Below are positions 34,913 to 46,257 of a DNA stretch of 64,000 bases, in pieces. The translations under genes and the position numbers were made by a program. The DNA comes from Halocaridina rubra. Lineage: Eukaryota; Arthropoda; Malacostraca; Decapoda; Atyidae. Positions within the stretch are counted from its first letter, which is position 1, and each line of letters starts with the position of its first letter. Under the pieces are notes generated by a model, which saw nothing but the letters and a program-made list of their open reading frames with translations, was not told the DNA's origin and searched no databases. The DNA is taken from positions 1-64,000 of the forward strand of contig JAXCGZ010013557.1 in the NCBI GenBank assembly GCA_037179515.1, written 5' to 3'.

Positions 34913-36451
34913 ATGAAAATGAGAGAGATTACAAGAGAGGAGGTGAAAAGGGCATTGTATGAAGCAAAAGCAGGTAAAGCACCTGGAATGGATGTTGTTA
35001 GAGCGGAGATGTTGAAAGAAGGGGGTGTGACTGCATTGGAATGGTTAGTGAGAGTGTTTAATATATGCTTTATGTTGTCATTGGTGCCAGTGGAATGGGT
35101 GATTGCCTGTATAGTACCCCTATACACAGGTAAAGGAGATATGTATGAATGCAGTAAATTTAGGGGTATAAGTTTGTTGAGTGTGGTAGGAAAAGTGTAT
35201 AGTAGGATACTGATTAATAGGATTAGGGATAAGACAGAATATGTGATTGCGGAAGTGCAGAGTGGTTTTAGGAGAGGTAGAGGTTGTATAGATCAGATTT
35301 TTATAGTTAGGCAGTTATGTGAGAAATATTTAGCAAAGGGTAAGGATGTGTATATTGCATTTTTGGATCTGGAGAAAGCGTATGATAGAGTTGATAGAGA
35401 GACAATGTGGAATGTTTTGAGATTATATGGAATTAATGGTAAATTGTTGCATGCAGTGAAGAGTTTGTATGAAGGGAGTAGAGCTTGTGTTAGGGTAGGG
35501 AATGAATTGAGTGAGTGGTTTCCAGTGAGTGTGGGACTGAGACAGGGATGTGTGATGTCGCAATGGCTGTTCAATTTGTATATTGATGGAGTTGTAAGAG
35601 AGGTGAATGAGCGAGTGCGTGGTCGAGGTTTGAGAATAGTAGATGGGGATGATAACGAGTGGGAGCTGAATCAGTTGCTGTTTGCAGATGATACTGTGGT
35701 GGTGGCAGATTCAGAGGAAAAGCTGTGTCAGTTAGTGTCAGAATTTGGAATGGTGTGTGAGAGAAGGAAGTTGCGAGTGAATGTGGGAAAGAGTAAGGTT
35801 ATGAGGTGTACAAGAAATGAGGATGGCGCTGGATTGAATGTTATGTTGAATGGAGAGACACTTGAGGAGGTTAATCAGTTCAAGTATTTAGGCTCGGTTA
35901 TAGCTGCAAATGGTGGAGTGGAAGCAGATGTGTGTCACAGAGTGAATGAAGGATGTAAAGTGTTGGGTGCATTGAAAGGAGTGATGAAGAATAGAGGGTT
36001 GGAAATGAATGTTAAGAAAGTTTTGTATGAGAAAGTGGTTGTTCCAACTGTGATGTATGGATCAGAGTTATGGGGTATGAAAGTAAGTGAGAGACGGAAA
36101 CTAAATGTGTTTGAGATGAAATGCCTGAGGAGTATGATTGGTGTATCTCGATTGGATAGGGTTAGGAATGAAGTGGTGAGAACAAGAACGGGTGTGAGGA
36201 GAGAAATTGCAGCCAGAGTAGATATGAATGTTCTGAGATGGTTTGGCCATGTGGAAAGGATGGATGATGAAAGGCTGCTGAAAAAGGTGATGAATGCGAG
36301 AGTTGATGGGAAAAATGCTAGAGGGAGGCCTAGGTTTGGATGGATGGATGGAGTAAGGAGAGCCCTGAATGACAGGAGGATGGATGTGAGGGAAGCAAGC
36401 GAGCGTGCTAGGAATAGGAATGAGTGGCGAGCGATTGTGACGCAGCTCTGA
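34913..36451 (+). CDS. RTE-like reverse transcriptase, intact frame
   Basis: A 512-codon uninterrupted frame, the longest well-preserved element frame on the plus strand. It includes the fingers (KAPGMDVVRAEML), KFRGISLLSVVGKVYSRIL, SGFRRGRGCIDQIF, FLDLEKAYDRVDRE (Asp), VGLRQGCVMSQWLFNLYIDG and LLFADDTVVVADS (ADD), and the thumb (FKYLGSVIAANGG). The C-terminal tail has VLRWFGHVERMDDERL and GRPRFGWMDGVR. All polymerase Asp residues are intact. The native protein would start in the endonuclease upstream, so the first ATG here is not the real start. Probable non-functional orphan half. Confidence 0.88.
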   Translation: MKMREITREEVKRALYEAKAGKAPGMDVVRAEMLKEGGVTALEWLVRVFNICFMLSLVPVEWVIACIVPLYTGKGDMYECSKFRGISLLSVVGKVYSRILINRIRDKTEYVIAEVQSGFRRGRGCIDQIFIVRQLCEKYLAKGKDVYIAFLDLEKAYDRVDRETMWNVLRLYGINGKLLHAVKSLYEGSRACVRVGNELSEWFPVSVGLRQGCVMSQWLFNLYIDGVVREVNERVRGRGLRIVDGDDNEWELNQLLFADDTVVVADSEEKLCQLVSEFGMVCERRKLRVNVGKSKVMRCTRNEDGAGLNVMLNGETLEEVNQFKYLGSVIAANGGVEADVCHRVNEGCKVLGALKGVMKNRGLEMNVKKVLYEKVVVPTVMYGSELWGMKVSERRKLNVFEMKCLRSMIGVSRLDRVRNEVVRTRTGVRREIAARVDMNVLRWFGHVERMDDERLLKKVMNARVDGKNARGRPRFGWMDGVRRALNDRRMDVREASERARNRNEWRAIVTQL

Positions 36452-36712
36452 TGGGCATCTGCTGTTACCACGGGGCTGCATCTTACAGAGGTAGCCCTGT
36501 GGTAGGGGCAGTAGGAGGAGTTGGCAGTTGTGAAGCGACACAGGTTGTGGAAGAGCCGGGAGGATGGGTTGTGGCACTCCAGCAGTGCCATCTGATCAGT
36601 CGCTAGCTCCCTCGTCATTGCCCATAGAGCAAAGTAATCCCCCTATTTGTTTTCCATTCTTGATGTCGGCTACCCCCCAATTAAAGGGGAAAACAGCCAA
36701 GGTAGATAGGTA

Positions 36713-36716
<4 letters not shown>

Positions 36717-36791
<75 letters not shown>
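36717..36791. repeat. (TA)n microsatellite at LINE 3' end
   Basis: TA repeat directly after the LINE tail. Confidence 0.97.
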
Positions 36792-36795
<4 letters not shown>

Positions 36796-37325
36796 GACAG
36801 CACGAATTCGAATAGTAAAAGAGACTGACCAAATGAAATTGATTTTAAAATAAGCATTATTGTGGAATATAAGCATAGAACTCGGTTCTTGCCTCACAAT
36901 ACCAGCACCATTTGTATATTTCCTGTTATTCCTGATTTAATATTATTATTACTATTTTTATTATTGCTACTGTGATCATAATTATTATTATTGTTATTAT
37001 TATTATGTTGGCCGTTATTGTTGCTGTCCCTCCATGGCCTTTTGCTAATTATTATTTTCGTAATGCTATCAGTAGTAATCATATGATTTGTATTTTTATT
37101 TTGAATTCATGCTTCTATGCTATTGCAGTCACTGTTAATAAGAGTATTTCTTTGGTGGCTATCCCCAGTATTTCATGATATTTTTTTATACTTACAGAAA
37201 AGTAATATCAAACATAAATAAGCTACAAGTTATTCAGGTACTTCTTAAAGATCATAAACAGCTACCTGAATGGTGCAGATGTACGTGCAAGTACCACTTT
37301 ATTTTCAGGCAGCCCCGACCTGCAA
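36792..37325 (+). repeat. repeat U, copy 3
   Basis: Contiguous here across the point where copy 1 carries the jockey insertion. The left part (TGACAGCACGAATTCGAA) matches 1770-1841 and the right part matches 3827-4240, ending CCCCGACCTG. Confidence 0.7.
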
Positions 37326-38119
37326 ATTTTTTTTTTTTTTTTTCTCAAACCAGTCCCTTTTACCCATTGGATAGATTGCAAGCGCCTGCAGATGCAGGGG
37401 AGGCAAAGTATACCCTATGTGTGCTTACATATGGCCATTGTTTGTACGCAGAGGTCATATCTATTCTTTCTTGCATTTGTATTAGCGACATTAGGCCTTA
37501 GTTTCCGGCCCTAGAATCTACTCCAGCCTATGTTCATAATGCAGATTTCCAGCTGGAGGTAGATGCAACTTCCTTGAAGGGGTGGCGTGAGAGAAGAATG
37601 GTCCTAGGACCATTCTTCTCGAGATTCGCAGAAAAGCGGAGGGGGTAGAGGTTCATGACAGATATATCGGCACTCTCCTGTAGTCCGACCGTGTCTCCAG
37701 AAACAAAATTCACGGTACGGGGTTACAACCCGGACCTATCTCACAGTGTAAAGGTGAGGGTTTGGCGGAAACAGGTGTGGGAATAAGCCCAAGACCTAGC
37801 AATGAGGGTATTTGAGACTGAGGGAAATGAAAATCCCTATAATTAAAAAAGTTAAACATGTCCTCAAAGGGAAATAACATCTTTTCAGCTACGTATTCGA
37901 ACTGATGAAAATGGGAAAGAAAAAGTCCCCACCGTCTTTGACAATGTTTAGTGGACATAAAAAAATTATAGCGTCTTTAGCTTTTAAGATATAAGTTAAG
38001 AAAACCTCAATGCTTGGAAGTAAGATAGATGTAGTAAAATGTGTAGTATAAGGTTTAGTATAGTACGTGTCATTAAAGAATAGTTGTCATTTATCAATTG
38101 TGCATGCGTTGATTTCTCA
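37326..38119. other. unassigned spacer with a 30-bp palindrome
   Basis: No gene or element assigned. 37591-37620 is a perfect palindrome centred on GGTCCTAGGACC. It may be interior of the LTR element whose LTR begins at 38874. Confidence 0.45.
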
Positions 38120-38640
38120 TTTTTTTTCTAACTATAATGATTGTTCTATGTTATTATTGAATATTTGCAGAGATCAAATCCAACTGTATTTTATATTATT
38201 TGAGTAACGCAATTATTTTTACTTAGTTTCTCTCCTAAATCATTTGGTCATTGATTAGTAGTTACATATTGTAATTGTGATGATTTAATTTTTTTTTTTA
38301 ATATTATGATTGTTTTAAGTTATTATTGAATATTTGCAGAGATCATATCCAACTGTATTCTATATTATTTGAGTAACGTAATTATTTTTATTTAGTTTCT
38401 CTCCTATATCATTTGGTCATTGGTTAGTAGCTGTATATTGCAATGGGGAATATTTTTGTACTAAGTTATAATGTCTTGTTAATGAATATTTGCAGAAATC
38501 ATATCCAACTGTATTTTATCATATTTGGGTAAGGTAACTATATTTATTTAGTTTTTTCTTAAATACTTTTGTCAATGATTACTAGCTATATATTGTGATT
38601 ATATTTTCTTTAATTAGAATGCTTATTGTAAGGAACATAT
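38120..38640. repeat. ~165-bp tandem repeat, 3+ units
   Basis: Units start near 38120, 38291 and 38451, each with GAATATTTGCAGA.ATCA, CCAACTGTATT and TTAGTAGC-like segments; a decayed fourth unit follows. Unrelated to the Tigger satellite. Confidence 0.75.
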
Positions 38641-38873
38641 CTTTCTCTTTTGGTCTTTTTCCAGAAAACAAATGTCCTGCATGTATTAGGTCCCCACAAT
38701 AGGATCTCTTTGTTTAGAAAATTATATGAAACTGTATGTCTTAGGTCATCAAATTAGATAATTCGGTCCCATTTTTTTTTTTTAAATAATGATAGTTAAC
38801 ATATATAGAAAAGGCTCTCGAAAATATTAAATGCTTTGTCTGAAACATAATATTTCAGGGTGGTGGTGGGGAG

Positions 38874-39537
38874 TGTCATAAGAAAAGCTAAAGCCATAAC
38901 GTGAAAGTGAAATAAAGCATGTGGTGCAGGAGATCAAGTGTGTAATTGATACTCTCCTTTGTATTTTCTTGGGCAGGGTGGATGTTTATGGTGGGTGACA
39001 ACAAGATATATGGCTTGATCCATAGGCCTTTAGCACCTAGGCGTTAAGTGCCGATAGAGGTCAAAATGGGCCAAAGATCAAGCTATTCTCACGACCACCA
39101 AAACACAAACATCCACCCGTACATATGTACATGCCCCTGGAAAAATGCCCATACAGGCCCTCTTTGCTACCCAATAGGCCTGCTTGATTAGCACCACCTT
39201 CTGCCCAAGAGGCCTGCTTGAGTAGCAACACCCCAAAAGGGAAGGACTCCCTTTGGTTTTTTAAGCCTATTGGCTGGTCTGTCCATGCCGACACGCCCTG
39301 CCATCTTGGTCCTACAAGAACGCAAGAGTCAGTTAGACACAGAAAGCTCAGTTAGAATTTTCCCCGGGGCACGAATAAGATCGTAGATTTTTTATACATA
39401 AGGGGAAGGGGGCATTGAGGCGTACGATACGTGTACTTCCAAATAAACTTAGTTTAAAGTTATTTCTCGCTTGTCCATTCTAACCTCGCACATTTCTGGC
39501 AATTAAGTATAGCCATAGAATGATCAACTATATGACA
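38874..39537 (+). repeat. gypsy-type LTR, copy 2 (probable 3' LTR or solo)
   Basis: 664 bases, TGTCATAAG to CTATATGACA, aligned end to end with 13405-14067 with mostly point differences. It is preceded by GGGTGGTGGTGGGGAG, a purine-rich stretch like a polypurine tract, which favours a 3' LTR. The outer flanking 5-mers of the two LTRs (ATAAG and CAATT) do not match. Confidence 0.8.
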
Positions 39538-39564
39538 CAATTATAAAATTGAAATATATTGGCT

Positions 39565-39670
39565 CATTGGTGGAATTTTCATGTGGTGGAAATTTATGGG
39601 GAGGAAATTTTGTGGGGCGGTAATTTTTTGGTGTGGAATTTTCATGGGAGGAATTTTCGGGGTGGATATT
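39565..39670 (+). repeat. GGTGGAATTTTC-type minisatellite
   Basis: About six degenerate units such as GTGGAATTTTCATG and GGAGGAATTTTCGGGGTGG. Inverted relative to 13215-13302. Confidence 0.7.
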
Positions 39671-40197
39671 ACGGGTCACCCTTTATACCAGACATGCCAC
39701 CTATCACACTTTAAACCTACAACTCAAGGCTTTCTTTCAACTTCAATTTCATAATGCTGACACACACATCTTCCCTATCACAAATATGCTGACAATCTCA
39801 TCACTTTTGCTTTCACTCGTACTACAAATGAACACACTAAGAAACCCACTACTAGAATTCTCATTTAAGTCTTCCTACCAAAACCCCCTTGTATGCCTTG
39901 ATGCTTTGCATTAAAATATAACTTCAGCCCACTTAGTCAACATTGATAACATGCGGATATACACAGGTAAGTACTCTTGTCCCCTCACTTCAGAGGAAAG
40001 AAAGAAAGACAAATGCACACTAAGATAGAAGTAGCGAATTTCTAACTGAAACAACGATAAAAAAGTGTGCTCAAAAATTAAGAATACAATATATTCTCAT
40101 ATACTGAGGCAATGCTAAATTACTAGTAGTAAATACTGCCAATAAAAAAATAATTTGGTAGATATATAAATAACAACAAAAAACAATATGAACTTAC
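39671..40197. other. downstream intron or spacer
   Basis: C/T/A-rich sequence with no recognised element. On the minus strand it follows the 40198 splice donor, so it is presumably eIF5B intron. Confidence 0.4.
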
Positions 40198-40362
40198 CTT
40201 TAGATGTTCCAACATTTCTTGAGCTCTCTTCATATCAGCCTTCTGCTTAGGCGTAAGAAGTTTCCCTTCAGCCTTTAACCTCTCTTTTCTCTCTTTCTCT
40301 TTTTGTTTCTTTTTTTCTTTCTTCTCTTGCTCAATACGTTTCTCTTCTTCTATTCTCCTAAG
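40198..40362 (-). CDS. EIF5B: eIF5B exon (linker before the GTPase core)
   Basis: eIF5B is the cytosolic GTPase that joins ribosomal subunits at translation initiation. This 55-codon exon starts LRRIEEEKRIEQEKKEKKKQ, then EKERKERLKAEGKLLTPKQK, and ends QEMLEHLK. It matches the very conserved EKERKERLKKEGKLLT stretch of animal eIF5B that precedes the G domain. Acceptor ATATTGCAG is at 40363-40371 and donor GTAAGTT at 40197. Both ends are phase 0 and fit the phase-0 end of the exon at 52350. The next exon, to the left, was not found in the window. Confidence 0.88.
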
Positions 40363-40505
40363 CTGCAATATCAAATCATGTTAACAATTGGCTACAATAT
40401 AAGAAATGTGTAGGCAGAACATTGATAAATCATAATAAAAAATCCATGAAAGGCTCTCATACCAGGCATTTGAAACTTACATAATTTGCAGATAACATAA
40501 ACTTT

Positions 40506-40700
<195 letters not shown>

Positions 40701-40709
40701 GTGTGTACT

Positions 40710-42437
40710 TACCTAATTGTACTTACCTAATTGTGTTTAAGGGGAAAACTCGTATCTTCCCGTCTCCTGGTCGGTTCCATTTTATACTCAGTGATACTTA
40801 TCATACCTGCCCTTAACACTATGGATTGAGATAGCATTAACTACCTCCTCGCTTAGCCAATTCCAATTATCAACTACTCTTACACTGAAAAAGTATTTCC
40901 TTACATCCTGCAAAGAAGTTTTCTTACGAAGCTTCAAACTATGACCTCTAGTTCTAGAGCCAGCCATATCAAAACATCCATCCCTATCCACTCTATCATA
41001 ACCATGAAGGAATTTAAAGACTGTCACCATATCCCCCCTAAATCTTCTAGCTTCGAGTGATAGTAAGTCTAACTCCCTCAGCCTCTCATCATAACTGAGA
41101 TTGCGTATTTCTGGCACCAGTTTCGTGGCATGTCTCTGAACCTTTTCAAGCTTAGCTATGTGCTTTTTCAAGTCCGGATTCCAAAAGGGGGCTGCATATT
41201 CGAGTTTTGGGCTCACATAGGTTACAAAAATATTTCTAAACATTTCCTTGTCCATGTGCCTGAAGGCTACCCTTACATTTGATAAGAATGCATATGCTGC
41301 CCTTACTATGCCATTTATATGTATTTCTGGAGACAAATCTGCCAGTATGTTTACTCCTAGATCTCTCTCATTTTCTGTCTCTTGAAGTTGTACTCCAGCC
41401 ACCGAGTAGTCAAGCTTGGGCCTTCTTGCACTTGTACCCATTCTCATTACCTTACATTTTGAAGTACTGAATTTCATTAGCCACTTTTCTGACCACTCAT
41501 GCAGACTATTTAGATCTTCCTGAAGTTCTCTACCATTGTTCTAGTTCTTTACTTTCTTCACAATCTTTGCATCATCTGCAAACATATTCATGAATGAATT
41601 TACAGACTCTGGTAGGTCATTTACATATACAAGGAACAAAAGTGGCCCTAAAACTGAACCCTGTGGAACTCCACTACCAACTCTTCTCCATTCAGACATT
41701 GAGTGTCTTACTCTAGCCCTCTGTTCCCTTCCTTCTACATAAGTTTTTATCCATTTGAAGACATTTCCACCTAATAAGTCTCCCATGTGGAACAGTGTCA
41801 CACGCTTTCTGGAAGTCTAGGAATATGCAATCTGCCAAGCCCTCTCTTTCCTGTAAGATTCGGCTTACCTCATCATAAAATTCTAATAAGTATGTTACTG
41901 TTGATCTACCTTCTCTGAAGCCATGTTGCCTCACTGACAAAAAGTTGAAGGATTCCAAGTGAAGAGAGATATGTTTCCTTAGTAGTTTCTCCATAACTTT
42001 GCAAACTATGCTGGTCAAGGAAACTGGTCTATAGTTCAGAGCCGTATCCCTCCTTCCCTTTTGGAAGATAGGTATCACATTTGCTTGTTTCCAGCATCTT
42101 GGAATCTCCCCTGACTCCAGCGACTTTTTAAATATAATACTTAGTGCCACTGATATTTAGATTGCGCATTTTTTAAGTACATGAGGGGATATGTCATCAG
42201 GACCTGTAGCTTTATGAACATCTAAATCCATCAGCGCTTTGCATACCTCTGTGGCTGTAAGGTTGATGTTCTCTAATACCGGCCCTTGAGCTTCTATCTC
42301 TGCAATCTGAGGGGGTGGGGTATTTTCTACTGTAAATACTGACTGAAACTCCTTGTTCAATTCTTTGCAGATCTCTTCATCCATCTCAGTGATGCTTCCA
42401 TCTGCTCTCTTTAGCCTTAAAACCTGTTCTTTTAGTG
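40710..42437 (-). mobile_element. CR1-like LINE, tandem unit 1
   Basis: Minus-strand CR1-type sequence. RT pieces include HKATGPDDISPHVLKK, VSLTSIVCKVMEKLLRKH, CIFLDFQKACDTVPHG, SGVPQGSVLGPLLFLVYVND and MFADDAKIV, and the C-terminal region at 40788-41477 (MRMGTSARRPKLDYSV, KLEYAAPFWNPDLKKHI). There are breaks at KVKN-stop (41541) and near 41800 and 42155. The 3' end has ACAATTAGGTAAGT doubled. First of three head-to-tail units of about 1727 bp. Confidence 0.88.
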
Positions 42438-44164
42438 TGATTACCTAATTGTGTTTACGGGAAAGAGCCCAAAGCTCGTATCTTCCCGTCTCCTGATCGG
42501 TTCCATTTTATACTTAGTGATACTTATCATACCTGTCCTTAAAACTATGGATTGAGATAGCATTAACTACCTCCTCGCTTAGCCAATTCCAATTATCAAC
42601 TACTCTTAAACTGAAAAAGTATTTCCTTACATCCTGCAAAGAAGTTTTCTTACGAAGCTTCAAACTATGACCTCTAGTTCTAGAGCCAGCCATATCAAAA
42701 TATCCATCCCTATCCACTCTATCATAACCATAAAGGAATTTAAAGACTGTCACCATATCCCCCCCTCACTCTTCTATCTTCGAGTGATGGTAAGTCTAAT
42801 TCCCTCAGCCTCTCATCATAACTGAGATTGCGTATTTCTGGCACCAGTTTCGTGGCATGTCTCTGAACCTTTTCAAGCTTAGCTATGTGCTTTTTCAAGT
42901 CCGGATTCCAAAAGGGGGCTGCATATTCGAGTTTTGGCCTCACATAGGTTACATAAATATTTCTGAACATTTCCTTGTCCATGTGCCTGAAGGCTACCCT
43001 TACATATGATAAGAATGCATATGCTGCCCTTACTATGCCATTTATATGTATTTCTGGAGACAAATCTGCCAGTATGTTTACTCCTAGATCTCTCTCATTT
43101 TCTGTCTCTTGAAGTTGTACTCCAGCCACCGAGTAGTCAAGCTTGGGCCTTCTTGCACTTGTACCCATTCTCATTACCTTACATTTTGAAGTACTGAATT
43201 TCATTAGCCACTTTTCTGACCACTCATGCAGACTATTTAGATCTTCCTGAAGTTCTCTACCATTGTTCTAGTTCTTTACTTTCTTCACAATCTTTGCATC
43301 ATCTGCAAACATATTCATGAATGAATTTACAGACTCTGGTAGGTCATTTACATATACAAGGAACAAAAGTGGCCCTAAAACTGAACCCTGTGGAACTCCA
43401 CTACCAACTCTTCTCCATTCAGACATTGAGTGTCTTACTCTAGCCCTCTGTTCCCTTCCTTCTACGTAAGTTTTTATCCATTTGAAGACATTTCCACCTA
43501 ATAAGTCTCCCATGTGGAACAGTGTCACACGCTTTCTGGAAGTCTAGGAATATGCAATCTGCCAAGCCCTCTCTTTCCTGTAAGATTCGGCTTACCTCAT
43601 CATAAAATTCTAATAAGTATGTTACTGTTGATCTACCTTCTCTGAAGCCATGTTGCCTCACTGACAAAAAGTTGAAGGATTCCAAGTGAAGAGAGATATG
43701 TTTCCTTAGTAGTTTCTCCATAACTTTGCAAACTATGCTGGTCAAGGAAACTGGTCTATAGTTCAGAGCCGTATCCCTCCTTCCCTTTTTTGAAGATAGG
43801 TATCACATTTGCTTGTTTCCAGCATCTTGGAATCTCCCCTGACTCCAGTGACTTTTTAAATATAATACTTAGTGCCACTGATATTTAGATTGCGCATTTT
43901 TTAAGTACATGAGGGGATATGTCATCAGGACCTGTAGCTTTATGAACATCTAAATCCATCAGCGCTTTGCATACCTCTGTGGCTGTAAGGTTGATGTTCT
44001 CTAATACCGGCCCTTGAGCTTCTATCTCTGCAATCTGAGGGGGTGGGGTATTTTCTACTGTAAATACTGACTGAAACTCCTTGTTCAATTCTTTGCAGAT
44101 CTCTTCATCCGTCTCAGTGATGCTTCCATCTGCTCTCTTTAGCCTTAAAACCTGTTCTTTTAGT
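42438..44164 (-). mobile_element. CR1-like LINE, tandem unit 2
   Basis: 1727-bp repeat of unit 1, sharing its disabling changes: the stop after KVKN at 43268, the stop before CAI at 43885 and the truncated 5' edge at CCTGTTCTTTTAGTGTGATT. It adds one base in the run at 43790 and an extra C at 42765. Shared lesions show that units 1 and 2 descend from one already broken copy. Confidence 0.9.
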
Positions 44165-46257
44165 GTGATTACCTAATTGTGTTTACGGGAAAGAGCCCAA
44201 AGCTCGTATCTTCCCGTCTCCTGATCGGTTCCATTTTATACTTAGTGATACTTATCATACCTGTCCTTAAAACTATGGATTGAGATAGCATTAACTACCT
44301 CCTCGCTTAGCCAATTCCAATTATCAACTACTCTTACACTGAAAAAGTATTTCCTTACATCCTGCAAAGAAGTTTTCTTACGAAGCTTCAAACTATGACC
44401 TCTAGTTCTAGAGCCAGCCATATCAAAATATCCATCCCTATCCACTCTATCATAACCATGAAGGAATTTAAAGACTGTCACCATATCCCCCCTCACTCTT
44501 CTATCTTCGAGTGATGGTAAGTCTAATTCCCTCAGCCTCTCATCATAACTGAGATTGCGTATTTCTGGCACCAGTTTCGTGGCATGTCTTTGAACTTTTT
44601 CAAGTCCGGATTCTAAAAGGGGGCTGCATATTCGAGTTTTGGCCTCACATAGGTTACATAAATATTTCTGAACATTTCCTTGTCCATGTGCCTGAAGGCT
44701 ACCCTTACATTTGATAAGAATGCATATGCTGCCCTTACTATGCCATTTATATGTATTTCTGGAGACAAATCTGCCAGTATGTTTACTCCTAGATCTCTCT
44801 CATTTTCTGTCTCTTGAAGTTGTACTCCAGCCACCGAGTAGTCAAGCTTGGGCCTTCTTGCACTTGTACCCATTCTCATTAACTTACATTTTGAAGTATT
44901 GAATTTCATTAGCCACTTTTCTGACCACTCATGCAGATTATTTAGATCCTCCTGAAGTTCTCTACCATTGTTCTCGTTTTTTACTTTCTTCACAATCTTT
45001 GCATCATCTGCAAACATATTCATGAATGAATTTACACACTCTGGTAGGTCATTTACATATACAAGGAACAAAAGTGGCCCTAAAACTGAACCCTGTGGAA
45101 CTCCACTACTAACTCTTCTCCATTCAGACACTGAGTGTCTTACTCTAACCCTCTGTTTCCTTCCTTCTAAGTAAGTTTTTATTCATTCCAAAACATTTCC
45201 ACCTATTCTAGCCATTGATTGCAGCTTCCTAATAAGTCTCCCATGTGGAACAGTGTCACACGCTTTCTGGAAGTCTAGGAATAGGCAATCTGCCCAGCCC
45301 TCTCTTTCCTGTAAGATTCGGCTTACCTCATCATAGAATTCTAATAAGTTTGTTACTGTTGATCTACCTTCTCTGAAGCCATGTTGCCTCACTGACAAAA
45401 AGTTGAAGGATTCCAAGTGAAGAGAGATATGTTTCTTAGTAGTTTCTCCATAACTTTGCAAACTATGCTGGTCAAGGAAACTGGTCTATAGTTCAGAGCC
45501 GTATCCCTCCTTCCCATTTTTGAAGATAGGTATCACGTTTGCTTGTTTCCAGCATCTTGGAATCTCCCCTGACTCCAGTGACTTTTTAAATATGATACTT
45601 AGTGCCACTGATACTGAGTTTGCGCATTTTTTAAGCACATGAGGGGATATGTCATCAGGACCTGTAGCTTTATGAACATCTAAATCCATCAGCGCTTTGC
45701 ATACCTCTGTGGCTGTAAGGTTGATATTCGCTAATACTGGCCCTTGAGCTTCTATCACTGCGATCTGAGGGGGTGGGGTATTTTCTACTGTAAATACTGA
45801 CTGAAACCCCTTGTTCAATTCTTTGCAGATCTCTTCATCCGTCTCAGTGATGCTTCCATCCGCTCTCTTTAGCCTTAAAACCTGTTCTTTTACCTCTGAT
45901 AAAGCTGTGGAAAAGCTTGGGATTTTCTTTAGCCTTCCTGGTGATGTCCCTCTCATAGTCTTTCTCTGCCTCTCTCCTTTTACTTAGGTAGTCATTTCTT
46001 GCTCTTTTGTAGGTTTGCCAGGCATTTATGTTTATTCTCCTCCTATACCTTTTCCAGCATTTGTCTCTCCATTCCTTAGCTCTTTTACACCCATTATCGA
46101 ACCATTTCTCTCTGGCATGAATTACACCTACTTTGGTGACAGGTATGCAGCAATCTACTATCTTCCCATATTTCTCACAAAAGATGTCATACATTTCTTG
46201 TACAGATTTCTTGTAAAATAAGGTTCTCCAGTCAATAACTGCAAAAAGCTGTGTGTG
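44165..46257 (-). mobile_element. CR1-like LINE, tandem unit 3 (longest)
   Basis: Same family, but extends further 5': frame 45486-45956 carries SEVKEQVLRLKRADGSITE and HKATGPDDISPHVLKKCANS without the stop seen in units 1 and 2. Frame 45844-46194 gives the pre-RT region (WFDNGCKRAKEWRDKCW). It lacks the KVKN stop (reads KVKNENNG, 44613-45131) but has a small deletion near 44600 and breaks near 45180 and 45440. It is cut at 46258 by a jockey LINE. Confidence 0.88.

Larger units (their letters stand above)
32370..34965 (+). pseudogene. RTE-like endonuclease and linker, interrupted
   Basis: Starts VLGCLNVRGCSTIESKRCEI (catalytic Asn) and GRRKMDV, is cut by the MITE after 32460, and resumes LALCETKMKGKGE (catalytic Glu) at 33609. 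Removing the MITE and one TA restores the frame exactly. Then come VVLCDLNTKVGDGD (DxN) and GMSDHF (SDH). One extra T in a T run at about 34238 shifts the frame; the linker continues at 34240-34962 (WWNEGVKMKVEEKKRAFEEW, FWKEVKRVRKGG). A second shift near 34905 leads into the RT frame. All endonuclease catalytic residues are kept. Confidence 0.87.

Noticed and set aside
35293..36618. Long minus-strand frames at 35.3-36.6 kb
   Set aside because: Antisense of the RTE-like RT and its tail; Ser/Pro/Phe-rich from a purine-rich coding strand.
37710..37958. Minus-strand 82-codon frame near the eIF5B exon as a possible next exon
   Set aside because: No similarity to the eIF5B G domain and no convincing splice sites.
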